From the NCBI GenBank assembly GCA_016987375.1, contig PJRA01000313.1, positions 1,318,715-1,382,714 of the forward strand: a stretch of DNA of 64,000 nt, given 5' to 3'. Within the stretch, counting starts at the first letter, position 1. Each line of letters opens with the position of its first letter. The position numbers were made by a program, and so were the translations under genes. The stretch comes from Brachionus koreanus (taxonomy: Eukaryota > Rotifera > Eurotatoria > Ploima > Brachionidae). The notes beneath the pieces are model-generated. The model saw only the letters and a program-made list of their open reading frames with translations, did no database searches and was not told the DNA's origin. This document shows, one piece after another, positions 10,501 to 31,067 of this stretch.

Positions 10501-13047
10501 AAACAAAAAAACCTAAACTAAAAAAACATGGCTTAAGTTTTATCAAGATTTTTTTTGAATATTGGAATTTTATTCAATGGTCTATTGAAAAAGTCTATCA
10601 AAAATGTTCAGACAATTGTGCCACCCTGAGATGTTTGAAGAGTGATATTAATCAAAGAGATAAAGAGTGATCGCAAGCTGATCTGCAATTTTACAATTCT
10701 AAAGAGCAAGTCTCCAACAACTAGCATGAAATTAAAATAAACTAAAACTGTATTTTAGCCTTTTTTAAAAAAAAAAAAAACAATCTTCAAATACCATCTC
10801 TACTGTTCTCTAGCTTAGGCTAAGTTTAATTAATTCTTTGTCCAAAAATTGCTTTTAAAACAATAACTAATTGAAATTAAGTTTATGTTTGCTCTAGTGT
10901 TTTTCTCAAGCAAACAGAATAAATGTCTCTAAATCCTAAAGATAATAAATCAAGCTATACTAAATAGTTATGCTCTTCAGCTGTATTATTTGAATGTTTA
11001 CTAGAATTGATAAATTAAAATATAAAAAAATAGAATTTTGTTTCAAAAAAATTAAATTAAAAACACTGTGTTGACTAAAAAAAAGTTGTTTGAACAATTT
11101 AAAATCGGATATAGAAAAAGTCTAATTGCATCCAAAAACTATATAATTTTTTTCAAACCTTTAGCTTCTATTTGATCGTAAAATTTGATACGATCGCTAT
11201 AGAAAAGCGGAGTAAATATTTAATTATAGGATTTTGTCGTCGTCGTATTCGTGGCAATCAATCGATGATATTTTTTTCTAAATTGCTCAAATTAATTTTC
11301 GCTTTTGCCGACCCATTGTCCCAAACAAAACTTAAATGGCAAATTATTCCTCTATTTAAAAATCTGAATAAAAAATATTTATTTTTATGATTAAGATGCA
11401 AAACTGATAATTTAGCAGTTTAAGTTGATCTCTTAATTAAATTGCACTTAGAAAAGTTTAAATATTTGAACATATTGTCAGAAAAGATCAACTTTTTTTT
11501 TCTTCTAAATAGATAAAATCTTATCTTTTTCAATTTTGTCTAATGAGCATCACTTGTTTTATGGAAAAAATTTAGTTTCATTGATTTTGGCTAAAAAAAT
11601 GCGTCATGCATCAACACATGGAATAGCAAAACGTTTTGTTTAATTTTAAAAAATAAATGATTTTCTCTATTTGATTATAAACTTGAATTTTTGAACATTA
11701 AATTAAGACAGTGTTTGATTGAGTTGAATTCAAATATCGTCTTTCATCAGATCGGTTTCAAAGCTCGGAAAAATGTTTTGTTTTTTGTTTTTTTTTAATT
11801 CCGAAAACTAAACTCTTTTGTTTTGAATTATTCATCACTGCTATTTACAAAAATAGAAAGATAATATTTTAAATTTAGTTTGTGAACGAACAATTAAGCA
11901 CTGGTCTTAATCTCAATTTTTTAAAAAAATATTTTTATTATTTTTAAGATATTAAGATTTTTTTATTATAATTAACGAACAATCATGTATAGAATTTTAA
12001 TTATTATCAAAATAAGTATATTTTTTTAATTTAAATAATAAGATACTCGTCGCTTCTTTTTAAAAAATCTAATTTTAAGCAGTTAATAAAAAATAAATCT
12101 TTATTTAAAAAAAAATATAAATCAAATTTTAACATTAAGCACATCATCTTTCTTAATTGTTTATCGTAATGCATAAAAACTTAGTAATTTTTTTAAAACT
12201 AAAGTCATACTTCAATTATTTGTTTTCTTACAATTATTGATTTATAGAAAATATTATGAAATAAGAATAAGTCAATCTATTTAACATATAACATATATCT
12301 ATTTAGCAATATATTTATTTATTAAACTTACAAAAAATGAAAATTGAATAGAAAAACAAAAACTAGAATTACCAAAAAATTTAATTAAAATTAAGAGACT
12401 ATTTAAATTTTCTATTTTAAAACTGTGTGAACTTTTTATTTATTCTATTTATAAACTCTCTGATTTACTTTGTTGCTCTTCACAATGAGAAAATACTGTT
12501 ATATTTACTTTTTCAAAATCTTTAAATATCTTAATTCTTTTTTTTTATTGTGTTTATGTTTAAGCCCTTCAAAACTTGAAAAAAATAGTAGCCTTAATAA
12601 TTTTCTTTTGATCAAATAATGAAAAAAATCTTTCGTCTGTTAATAAAAGATTCCAAATTTTACAACAGACAGATGACAGAATCAAAAAATAAACATTCTA
12701 TCATTTTCAAACTGAAATTTTTTTTCTAAAAATCAAAAGAAAATAATCTTGAAATTTTGTATTCTTTAATTATTAACTTTAATGAAAATATTATTTCCAC
12801 GGAAATAATTAAATGCTTTTAACTTAATTTTTTATACCAACAAAACTCGGAAAAAATTTAACTTACTGAAAATTGGACATTTTTTTTAAGTTTCAAGAAT
12901 AATCAAGGGTTCCTGAAAATAAATTATAAATGGATAGTTTTCAACTTAGTTTTTATTTAGCTTCTCCTATATTATTTTTGGAGTGAAATTTTTTTGTTTT
13001 AATTGTTAATTGATAATTTATTAAACCCAACTTCAATGCTTTTGATT
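7600..13047. other. Long gene-poor intergenic region
   Basis: About 5.4 kb of AT-rich DNA. Short open frames on both strands (for example 9417-9629, 10005-10220 and 11172-11390) have the composition of chance frames and no motif or splice context, so they are not called. A GA microsatellite lies at 7898-7917. Nothing else was recognised. Confidence 0.5.
7898..7917. repeat. (GA)n microsatellite
   Basis: About ten perfect GA units followed by an A-rich run, 300 bp upstream of the LRR-Ig gene. Confidence 0.9.
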
Positions 13048-13937
13048 TAGATCAAGTTAATAATGAAAATTCTGAAAGTAACGAAATGGATATTGATGAA
13101 ATTATTGAAAACTTAGGTTCAAATAATGAACAAGAATTAGACTATTTAAGCAATAATGAGGCAATAAGAAAACCAACAATTAAGCAAAATAATTCAAACA
13201 AAGATTTTTTATTAAAAGTTGTATAGTGTGTAAAGCTGATAATTCTTATCCGAAGTTAACAACTGAATCTAATTACGCAATCATTTTTACATTTATAGAA
13301 CGAAATATTTTTATAAAAAGAGGAAAAAGGTATTGTGCTATCCACTTAAATAATAAAATATTTGACAGAGAGTCATTAGATAATATTGAAAAAATTAAGA
13401 ATAAGACGAATTTCACTTCAGATGACATGATATTTTTGTTAGGAAACCTACGGTCCTTTTTTAAAAATAGTAGCTTTTTTAATGAGTTTAAGAGTATTGA
13501 ATTAATTTCTGATAGAGTTTGTCATGATTTTACGGCCTTAGAAAAACAAGATTTTTTTAAATTATTTGATTCTATCGCTTCATTAAGAACAAGTCCAGAT
13601 AGAGTACCATCTCAAGTACTGGCTGTATTCTTTTTTTGGCTAAGAACTGGTTTGAGTCAAAAAATAATAGCTACAATTCTCGGAATAAAATCTCAACAAG
13701 ATTTAAGTCGATATTGCTTTCAGGCTAGGGCAGCTCTTCAAGGAGACAATTTGTACCTCTTTTCCTTGGTTTCAAACATTTAAAAGACACGAATGGCTTT
13801 ATCATAATACGAACTATGTAACTGAACTATTTCTTACTGAGCCAGATCAATTATGCATTATAGCAGATAGCACTTACTTATTCTGTCAGAAAAGTTCAAA
13901 TCATCTCTTTCAAAAAAAGACTTACAGTGTAAAATAA
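13048..13937 (+). pseudogene. Dead DDE-superfamily transposase fragment with helix-turn-helix
   Basis: Three frame segments form one broken transposase. Bases 13048-13225 encode an acidic N-terminal stretch that ends in a stop. Bases 13226-13780 encode a cysteine/histidine pair region, possibly a degenerate zinc finger, followed by a helix-turn-helix segment (SPDRVPSQVLAVFFFWLRTG, then LGIKSQQDLSRY). After a frameshift at the 13781 stop, 13784-13937 encodes the start of the nuclease core, with IIADSTY, in which the aspartate matches the first catalytic D, and then QKSSNHLFQKKTYSV. This order is that of the eukaryotic DDE_Tnp_4-like, HTH-preceded transposases. The rest of the catalytic domain is missing, so the copy is inactive. 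The family assignment is from memory of the motif pattern. Confidence 0.65.
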
Positions 13938-14138
13938 AACACATTTGATGACTTTTTTTAAATATGAACTCACGCTGAAAAAAATCTTCATTAGCGACCA
14001 ATTTTTTTAAAACATATTCTTTTTTGCCAGTCTTTAAGCTTCAAAATGAGCCATCATTTAGATTGGTCGCTATATTTTAAAATCTTTATAATTCTAAAAC
14101 TTGGTAACAGAATTTAATGCTGCTCAAAATGATAATGA

Positions 14139-15297
14139 AAAAAAATGTCAAGACCAGGAATATACAATGGGGTTTAACAACAAAGCTTGAAACTTAGACT
14201 TTGCGGATGATCTGGTGCTAATATCTAATACTGAAAAACTGCATATGAAGACACAAAATTTGGCGAAAAACGCTAAACAAACTGGACTCGAAATTAATGT
14301 GGCCAAAACAAAAGTTATGTGTATAAGCACCAAATTGGATATTCCGATCATCATCGATGATTCACAAGTCGGTTTTGTGAAATTTAGTACAATAGAACAG
14401 AACAAAAAGTTAAAAAGTCTTATAACTATACTTTAAAAAGTCAAAAGCAAGTTCTGTAAATACAAAATGGTGCAAAATTCAAAGTTGCACTATTGCCAAC
14501 AATCTGATAAATCTCTGCAAATTTAGCATAATTTAAATTTAGACTTATTTGGGTATAGTGCATTTTGCAGAGGCATTGCACATCATTAGCTTTGACTCTT
14601 GGTGCAACTAAGTTTGTTGCAATTTGTTCCACTTACAGAACTAATTAAAAGCCTTCAGAAAAAAAGTTATAAGCTTTTTTAGTATTAATTTTTGTTCAAT
14701 TTTTCTATTTTGTACTAAATTTCACAAAACCTCACAAGTCGAGTGTGTAGAAGAATTTACATACTTAGGAAGCACCATTAATACAGCAATGGGAGCACAA
14801 AGAGACATTAATAAAAGACTTGCTAAAGCAAAGAGTTTCTTTGCTAGACTCTGATAGGCATGGAAATCAATCAGCTTTAGTAAGGAAACAAAATCAAATT
14901 GTACAACTCTGTAGTAAAAGTATCACTTGTGTACGGAAGTGAATGTTGGGGGATGTGTGAATCTTTCAAAAGAAGTCTTAACACCTTTCACACTGGAAGT
15001 CTTCGAAGGATTCTGGGGATACATTGACCTGAGACATTTTCGAATGTTAACCTATATAAAAGAACAAATTCAGGGCCATTAAGCCAATGCATTAAGAGCA
15101 AAAGATTGCGATGGTTTGGAAATGTACTTAAAATGAAAGAAAATAGGATAACAAATAAAGCCCTTTAGTGGACACCTCAAGGGAGACGTTAGTAAGGAAG
15201 ACCAGCAGTAACGTGGAGGTCAGCAGTCAGGAAAAAGCTCATCAAAATGGGAATGATATGGGGGGAAAAGCAAGGGTATAGGCAAAAGATCGACAAC
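14139..15297 (+). mobile_element. 5'-truncated non-LTR retrotransposon (LINE), copy 1
   Basis: It is closely similar to the 3' two-thirds of the copy at 54360-55840 and lies in the same orientation. It begins just before the reverse-transcriptase catalytic box (LDFADDLVLI, about 14195-14225). It continues through the region after the catalytic motif and the typical C-terminal tail: a YGSECWG-like segment near 14935, then the rRrW-type tail and the final GRPAVTWR-like segment near 15200. The 5' truncation is typical of target-primed integration. Frameshifts and stops are numerous, so it is non-functional. A MITE interrupts it at 14371-14731. Confidence 0.75.
14371..14731. mobile_element. MITE copy A, nested in the LINE, with TIRs and 9-bp TSD
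   Basis: A 361-bp non-coding insertion. Its ends are a perfect 22-bp inverted repeat starting GGTTTTGTGAAATTTAGTAC. It is flanked by the direct 9-bp duplication TCACAAGTC (14362-14370 and 14732-14740). Removing the insert and one TSD restores the sequence of LINE copy 2 at this point, which confirms the boundaries. Subterminal inverted repeats (AGTTCTGTAA inward of both ends) let most of it fold back. The 9-bp duplication and long TIRs suggest a Mutator-like (MULE) mobilising transposase. That is inference. Confidence 0.9.
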
Positions 15298-15851
15298 CGA
15301 AAACTAAGTTTGTTTCTTAAAGATAAGAGCTGCAAGGGATCGAACTTTTTCCTCATTCAGCAAAAAGCCCACAAGCTTTCTCTTTCTGATTATCAATTTT
15401 TTACTTAATGGATCATTTTCTTGGATAATTGCATTTTACTAACCAGCTAAAAACCAAGTTGAAGAATAATTTGATTAGTTTTTTTGCCTGCAAAAATGGT
15501 AATGGTACAAGAGAGGAATATAACTACTCGCTGATATATGACTAAAGACTATTGCCTATGAAGGTTTATATTTTGAAGATTAGCTAAGAATTGCTTTCTT
15601 TTTATTGACAAATTAAAAAAAAAATACAAAATTTTTTGACATAAAAATCTAAAAATTTCGAATAATTCCAATTTTTATTAAAAATATTTTTTAAACCATG
15701 ATGAAACAATAATTTGCATTAAATTTTTATTAAAATTGAAAGAAGAATGTTGGAAAATTATTTGGTGAAAATTTTAATAAATATTTAGACACACAATATA
15801 GAATTCAGACAAAAAAAAATTGATCATATTAAACAAAAATATTTTCGAAAT
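15298..15851. other. Intergenic, nothing recognised
   Basis: Sequence between the 3' end of LINE copy 1 and the 3' end of the minus-strand ASPSCR1 gene. No frame or repeat is supported. Confidence 0.5.
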
Positions 15852-17468
15852 TTATTTTTTTGGACCTTTAAGAAATCGTTCCAATTTATTTTTTACCGGA
15901 TCTTGATCTTTGTTTTCTCTTTTTGGTTGATTAATCTGGCCACCCGATGACTTACCCATTAAACCACTATTCTTAAGAATATTTTGAACAATTTTTTGAT
16001 CCTTCTCGATCCAATCTAGACCTTCATGTTTTATGTCTCTTATTGCATTATGTACGTGAGTTTGTACTATTTCATCAGCTTCACTCAGTTTCTTTAAAAC
16101 GATATTTTCTTTGAGACTTGGTACAGTGTCGGATTTATTTTTAAAATAAATTAATGCGGCAGGACACAAATCGGCATCGAACAAAGTCATTTTCATTTCG
16201 TTCAAGATTTTTTTCGGTGGAGATGAGAACAAATAAAAATCTAGATCTTCAGTTGTGCAATCTATAGCCAAACTTTCTCTTACAAATTTATACAACTCAG
16301 ATATTAGCTCTTTAGGTCTAAATAATCCTTGCAAAACCATTCTGTTTTTGAAAGCAATTCTAATTACAATTTTTGAATATTTCATTGCTTTTCGGTCTTT
16401 TTCCAGTTCTCTCATTTGTTTAGTCATTAATGGCGTCTCTTCATTTTGATTTCGCTTTAAATCACTTAGCATTACTCGCAAATCGTTCACAGTTATGTCA
16501 TAAAATTCATCAGATGGCTCGCTAATTTCATCAGTTTCCATTCGTTGTATATTTTCATCTAAATTAAATAAAAGTGACATTCGATCACATGGTTGTTTAC
16601 TGATGCGCTCAATTTCAGCTAATTCATTTACATCATTTAAATTTTTTCCTTTGGTTTCTTCGGGAAATTTAAAATTGGAAAATTGATTTTGAATTTGAAT
16701 TTGAATTTCTGGCTCCTTTGAATCGACTGCCAAAATCTCCTCTATTTTTGGTTTTTTATTTAAATTTTGTTCAAATTTTGGCCTTGTGTCAGAAAGTGAG
16801 ACTGTCTGCGGTGCAACATCAGGCACTTGTCTGAGTTCTTCCTGTTTTTTCTTAAAAATCTCATCTAATTTCAACTTTTTGGCCAGCTTGGCTTCAAAAT
16901 CAGCCATTAGATTATCATACTGGTCTTTTTCGATTTTTTTATTCAAAAATTTCAGAATGTATCTTCCTTTATTCAAGCCCAAATCCTTCAAAAAAGTTGA
17001 TCTGAGCTGTTTCAAGCCAATTATCTGCTCATTTAGATAAGAAATTGTTGGATAGATGTTATTTTCAAGACTTAAGTGTTCGTCAAGTGCTTTTTTTAAT
17101 TCGACTAGTTCTGGATTAAGACTGGAATAGTGTTCTAGCAAAGAAAAAAGACTAGTTGAATCAGATTTAAAATCAACTGGAGTGAGCCTTGAGCCATCTT
17201 CAAGTTGTAAACTTATGGTGACCTTTTCATACTGCCTTGGACCTGATTCAAGTTTCTTTAGATCGACCACTGCATTGTTCGGAATTCCGGACAATCTGAA
17301 TGTAAGGGTCAAATCAAGACTTTTCTTTTGATAGACCAATTCGTGTTCATTCGAAGAATAACCCTGTTTCTTGCACACTTCTTCTAATATATCAATTATT
17401 TTTGTATTTGGTTGAACCTTGATTTGCTGACGGCGAGCATTCGGACAAAAAACATTTATCGAAGACAT
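15852..17468 (-). CDS. ASPSCR1: ASPSCR1 (TUG/UBXN9), UBX-domain p97 cofactor
   Basis: Single exon, 538 residues (the human protein is about 550). The N-terminus is the TUG-type ubiquitin-like domain: INVFCPNARRQQIKV, then an EHELVYQKKSLDLTLTFRL segment and the IPNNAVVDL loop. A charged, partly helical middle follows. The C-terminal part holds the UBX domain (about residues 375-450), with MVLQGLFRPKEL, the DFYLFSSPPKKIL segment and LCPAALIYF. In animals this family binds the AAA-ATPase p97/VCP, disassembles its hexamers, and in vertebrates tethers GLUT4 vesicles. The gene is divergent from CUL2 with 359 bp between start codons. Identity is strong because both ends align with the family. The substrate role in this organism is unknown. 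Confidence 0.9.
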   Translation of the reverse strand: MSSINVFCPNARRQQIKVQPNTKIIDILEEVCKKQGYSSNEHELVYQKKSLDLTLTFRLSGIPNNAVVDLKKLESGPRQYEKVTISLQLEDGSRLTPVDFKSDSTSLFSLLEHYSSLNPELVELKKALDEHLSLENNIYPTISYLNEQIIGLKQLRSTFLKDLGLNKGRYILKFLNKKIEKDQYDNLMADFEAKLAKKLKLDEIFKKKQEELRQVPDVAPQTVSLSDTRPKFEQNLNKKPKIEEILAVDSKEPEIQIQIQNQFSNFKFPEETKGKNLNDVNELAEIERISKQPCDRMSLLFNLDENIQRMETDEISEPSDEFYDITVNDLRVMLSDLKRNQNEETPLMTKQMRELEKDRKAMKYSKIVIRIAFKNRMVLQGLFRPKELISELYKFVRESLAIDCTTEDLDFYLFSSPPKKILNEMKMTLFDADLCPAALIYFKNKSDTVPSLKENIVLKKLSEADEIVQTHVHNAIRDIKHEGLDWIEKDQKIVQNILKNSGLMGKSSGGQINQPKRENKDQDPVKNKLERFLKGPKK

Positions 17469-17827
17469 TTGTTAAAAGAATTTAAATTTTTCTCACAAAT
17501 AATAAATAGAAAAAAAATTTGAAACTATTTTGAAATTTAGTTTTAAATAAGCCCTAGCTGTTAAAATGTCTTTTAAATGCAAAGTTATATGAATGCCTTT
17601 GGAACAGTTTATGAGCAAATATTTCAAAATTATGCTAAAATGCAAATATAAATGCAAAAAAATTTAACTCTTTATTTATTATCAAGCGCAAATTTATTAC
17701 TAAAAATTAAGGAACCTCAAGTTCAAAATTAAATTGATAGCAAAAATGCAACAAAAAAAGTTTTTTATATAAATACTTATTAGCATTTAAATTTGAATTT
17801 ATTTAGAAGATAAATTTAGCTACAAAA
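17469..17827. promoter_or_regulatory. Shared 5' region of ASPSCR1 and CUL2
   Basis: These 359 bp separate two divergent start codons, so both promoters must overlap or abut here. A T-rich tract followed by an AG at about 17803-17804 precedes the CUL2 ATG, compatible with a 5'UTR intron or a spliced-leader acceptor. No clear TATA or other core element is distinguishable in the AT-rich background. Confidence 0.4.
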
Positions 17828-20652
<2,825 letters not shown>

Positions 20653-22403
20653 GAATTTTGACCAGGGCGTTGAACATATGAATTTGATTTTTAATGTATT
20701 TTTTTCTTATTTTTCAAGCAACGGCCGCTTCCACAATATTTCTATATTAAATAAATAAACAAAATTTAATTTTTGTGGTTTAAGACTTTATTTTCTAATT
20801 TAATTCAAGTGAAATTTTTTAAATAAAAATGGTATTAAAACTGTAAATAAAATGCTTAGCTATAAATTAAATAATTTTTATTTAAAAGAAAAAAATTATC
20901 ATTATTATTATATATGAACGCCTTTAAGGTGATGTTAAAAAGGTAAAAACAAATTAGAATGGGATAACTGACTTCATCAAATAATGGTTAAAAAATATAA
21001 GCAATGAGACTTATAGAAAAATCTTTATAGAATTAACCAAATTCCATTAAATTAAAGGAAAACAAAGAAAATATATTACCTCTAGTGGAAATTTATTGAT
21101 AAACTGGTGTTGCTCCAAGTATTGAATAGAATTTTTGCCTTCTAGATCAAAATAAAGAAAAGAAAAATTGAATAATATTCAAAAAAATATTGGAAAAAAA
21201 ACAATTCGCAAGAATTGCTATGATTTGTTATTGCTAAGGTTGTATGTTTCTCTGTTTTCGAAGAATAATTCTATGATATATGTTTGATAAAAATATAAGG
21301 TATGTTGCTAAAGAAGTGAATCCAGCAAACGTACTAAAAGCACGACCAATTGAAGATTTTTGAGGAAATTTGAAAGCTAAAGTCTATGAGGGTGATTGTA
21401 AGGCAAAAAAAAAATTTTATGATAAAATTAATTTTGTGCCATTTTTATTCTACACCCGTTATTTTGAAATAACAAATTTTCCATCAATATGTTAAAACAA
21501 GATATTACGCTTTTATTTCAACAAGAAAATATCTTTTGACATTGATCAATTGAAAATTAGTAGAGTTTGCTCGATAAAGAGAGATATCAAAACTAAGGTA
21601 ATTAGAGACGAGCTGTGGAAAATTTTCGGAGAATCAGAGTTTTTTAAAGTCACAACCAACAAGTATGATTGATTCTTTCTTGATGGAAAAAACTTAAATA
21701 CAAATCATGACTTAAGGTTTTCTTACTATTACTTTTTTCTACATCTCTTTAAAATTTTGTCAATATATGCTTTTGTCAAATTCGGATTACAATCTTTTAA
21801 ATGCAAATTAAATTTGAATTTGTCAATCAACATTTATTTTTCACCTAATTATTATTGACTCTATATATAATAGTGATCAAGAGACTGCAGAAAATGATGA
21901 AGAGGAGGCAGTAGACACAATAAAGCCGACAACAAGACTTGAAACTTGAAAGGATGGTCGAAAAGTTATGGGTTTGTTAAGCTCAAAGATCTATTAGGAT
22001 CTCAGAAGTCATGTTGGAGCTCTTGAATAAACTTGAAGACAAAATTTTTGATTTTTCAATATTTGTTTTTGTCAACGTTAGATATCAAATTTTTATTAAT
22101 TAAAAAATAATTTCTGAATCTTACTAATAATAGAAAATTAAATTCAAATATTATATCATTTTTTTTGGCATATAAAAATTTTTTTTTATAAAATGATCAA
22201 ATTTATTTTTGAAAAAAATTAATATTTTAGGAGTCCTCTAATATATGAACAAAAAATGTTAGATAGAGAATATGCACTTACTAGATGAACTGGATTAAAA
22301 ATCTTTCCAGAAGATTTAATTTAAATATGATTGTTGGCATCTTTAAAAAGTAATATTAATTTCCATTAATAATTCTTTTCAAAATATTTTTAAAAATTTT
22401 ATT
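20653..22403. other. Intergenic with transposon debris
   Basis: It contains the CUL2 polyadenylation region, a Tc1/mariner-like fossil at 21310-21432 (listed separately), and a short degenerate acidic frame at about 21873-21990 whose origin I do not recognise. Confidence 0.5.
21310..21432 (+). pseudogene. C-terminal fossil of a Tc1/mariner-like transposase
   Basis: The plus-strand frame reads NPANVLKARPIEDF, then a TGA where this family has a conserved tryptophan, then LKAKVYEGDCKAK. The PQARPIEDFW...KVYE...AK motif is the hallmark end of the DDE domain in many Tc1/mariner-type transposases. Nothing upstream remains readable. Confidence 0.6.
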
Positions 22404-23411
22404 TCATAGTATGATTTCATATAAAATTCTAGAAAATATCAAACCTATCAAATAAAAGCTTATTCTATGAATTAAAGAACTATTTATATTAAATCGATTG
22501 CAAAAGTCTTCAGTACAAACTTGCATGTGTTTATAGTTTTGCCTCAAAACTGAGTCAGACCATTTTGTACAACCTTGATAAGTAAATCCTAGTTTAGTGC
22601 CAGAAAAACATCTGTAAGAAGAATCGGCACATTTTTGTGTCCTTATATTCGCGTTATTGTCCATACAACCATAGCACTCATAACATGTTGGTCCCATTGA
22701 AACCAAATTGTTTGCATTGCACAAGCTTCCTGAGCATAAAATGACATTTTTTAATCTTGACGACAAAGTAGAATATGACTCTTTAGTGCATCCTTGATAA
22801 ATTCGCCCAACAGCAATGCCTATATAGCATTTATATGTGTTGTCCGGACAAACTTGCTGAATATTATTTCCAGAGTATTCAGTTGAACAACCTTGGCACG
22901 AATAACAGGATATTCCACTAAAGTCCGCAGCTCTATATGAATTACATAGATCAGAAGAGCAAGTTCTCACATTTGAATAAGTTGTTGAAAGCTGTGCTGA
23001 GTTCGAGGAAGTACAGCCTTGATAAATCATATTAGATCTTGATCCACTATAACATTTGTAAGAACTATCAGGACATATTTGGGTATATTTGTTAGCATTA
23101 GCTATATTACATCCCATGCAATTGTAGCATGTTGTTGAAAAACGATTGTTTGATTGAGTTTTTTTATTACAATAATTTGTTCGACAAACTTCCACATTTG
23201 TATATATCGACTGAAGCTGAAAATAATCTTGTGTTGTGCATCCTTGATAAATAAAACCATTTTGTTTTCCACTAAAGCAGCTTGAATTTGGCTCACGACA
23301 TGTTTGAGATGAATCTTGGTCATTGTAATTACATCGATTGCAATAAGAGCAAACTAAGCAATTGCGCAATTTTAAGACATTTAAGATAATAACAAAAAAT
23401 TTTAAATTCAT
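22404..23411 (-). CDS. Secreted or GPI-anchored protein with four tandem Ly6/uPAR-like domains
   Basis: Single exon, 335 residues. A signal peptide (about 1-20) precedes four tandem units of about 70 residues. Each starts C-x2-C-x2-C, has two mid cysteines (for example CPDSSYKC), a nearly invariant IYQGCT or TYQGCT, and ends C-x4/5-CN. The eight-cysteine pattern ending in CN is that of LU (Ly6/uPAR, three-finger) domains, although these units are compact. A hydrophobic C-terminus of about 20 residues after the last unit suggests either a GPI-attachment signal or a tail anchor. Roles of such proteins range from receptor binding to surface coats, so none is assigned. The four repeats resemble each other closely, consistent with internal duplication. 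Residues and repeat number are seen. The LU assignment is by pattern. Confidence 0.8.
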   Translation of the reverse strand: MNLKFFVIILNVLKLRNCLVCSYCNRCNYNDQDSSQTCREPNSSCFSGKQNGFIYQGCTTQDYFQLQSIYTNVEVCRTNYCNKKTQSNNRFSTTCYNCMGCNIANANKYTQICPDSSYKCYSGSRSNMIYQGCTSSNSAQLSTTYSNVRTCSSDLCNSYRAADFSGISCYSCQGCSTEYSGNNIQQVCPDNTYKCYIGIAVGRIYQGCTKESYSTLSSRLKNVILCSGSLCNANNLVSMGPTCYECYGCMDNNANIRTQKCADSSYRCFSGTKLGFTYQGCTKWSDSVLRQNYKHMQVCTEDFCNRFNINSSLIHRISFYLIGLIFSRILYEIIL

Positions 23412-24204
23412 TTTAAATTTCAGGTTAACTATCAGGCAAAATGCAATAGGTGCAAACCAAATTTTTTTAGTTATATAATAAAAATAATTTTTTCAAGTTA
23501 TTTAATTTTCAAGGTAAAAGATTGCATAAGTTTTTTTTTTTAAATAAAAAAATATAAATGTCTTTTTTATTTTTTAAAGTTGCAAGACATTTCAATTCGT
23601 TAGTTAGTAATATGTTTTTGCATTTGAAGGATTTATTTTCATTTAATTTTATTCAATTATTTGATACCTTTATTCTTTAATTTTCTATTAATTATGTTTA
23701 TTTGAATAAAAAACTTTTAAAAAAAATTTTTTGAATAAAATAATTTTTTGTATTAATAAGCCAAAAATTGAATTTTTTTCTTAGCAAAAAAAATACTGAA
23801 GATATTTATTAAACTAAAAATAAATGTTTTTATTTCATTATGTTGGATGTCAATTTACTTTATATTCGATTCCAAAAATTGAAAATTTAAATCAAACTTT
23901 ATTTAAAATAAAAATAAATTTAAATTTACAAAAATCACCTACATCAAAAATATATATATATTAAAATTCAAAAAAAAATTGTAAAATACCGTTAAATCAA
24001 TTTGTTTCTTTCTTTTTTTTTGAATATTTTTGAATAAAAAATTAAAATTAAATAAATAAAACTCGAATAAAATCCGTATTAAGTATTTTTATTTTGGTTC
24101 TAGAGCCCAAAAAGGCATTAAATTTTTTAAATTGACCGCGACTGAGAAAAAATTATTAAACCATATTAATTTTTCGTAAAACAAAAAAATTTTTTTTTAA
24201 TATT
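23412..24204. other. Intergenic, nothing recognised
   Basis: AT-rich spacer between the LU-domain gene and the 3' end of ROCK, both on the minus strand. A short TA run lies near 23950. Confidence 0.5.

Positions 24205-31067
<6,863 letters not shown>

Noticed and set aside
11172..11390. 72-codon plus-strand frame in the gene-poor 7.6-13 kb region
   Set aside because: It begins at an alternative start, has no recognisable motif, and other frames of similar size occur nearby on both strands.
14148..14405. Minus-strand open frame of 85 codons
   Set aside because: It is antisense to LINE copy 1 and crosses the MITE boundary at 14371, so it is a chance frame over mobile DNA.
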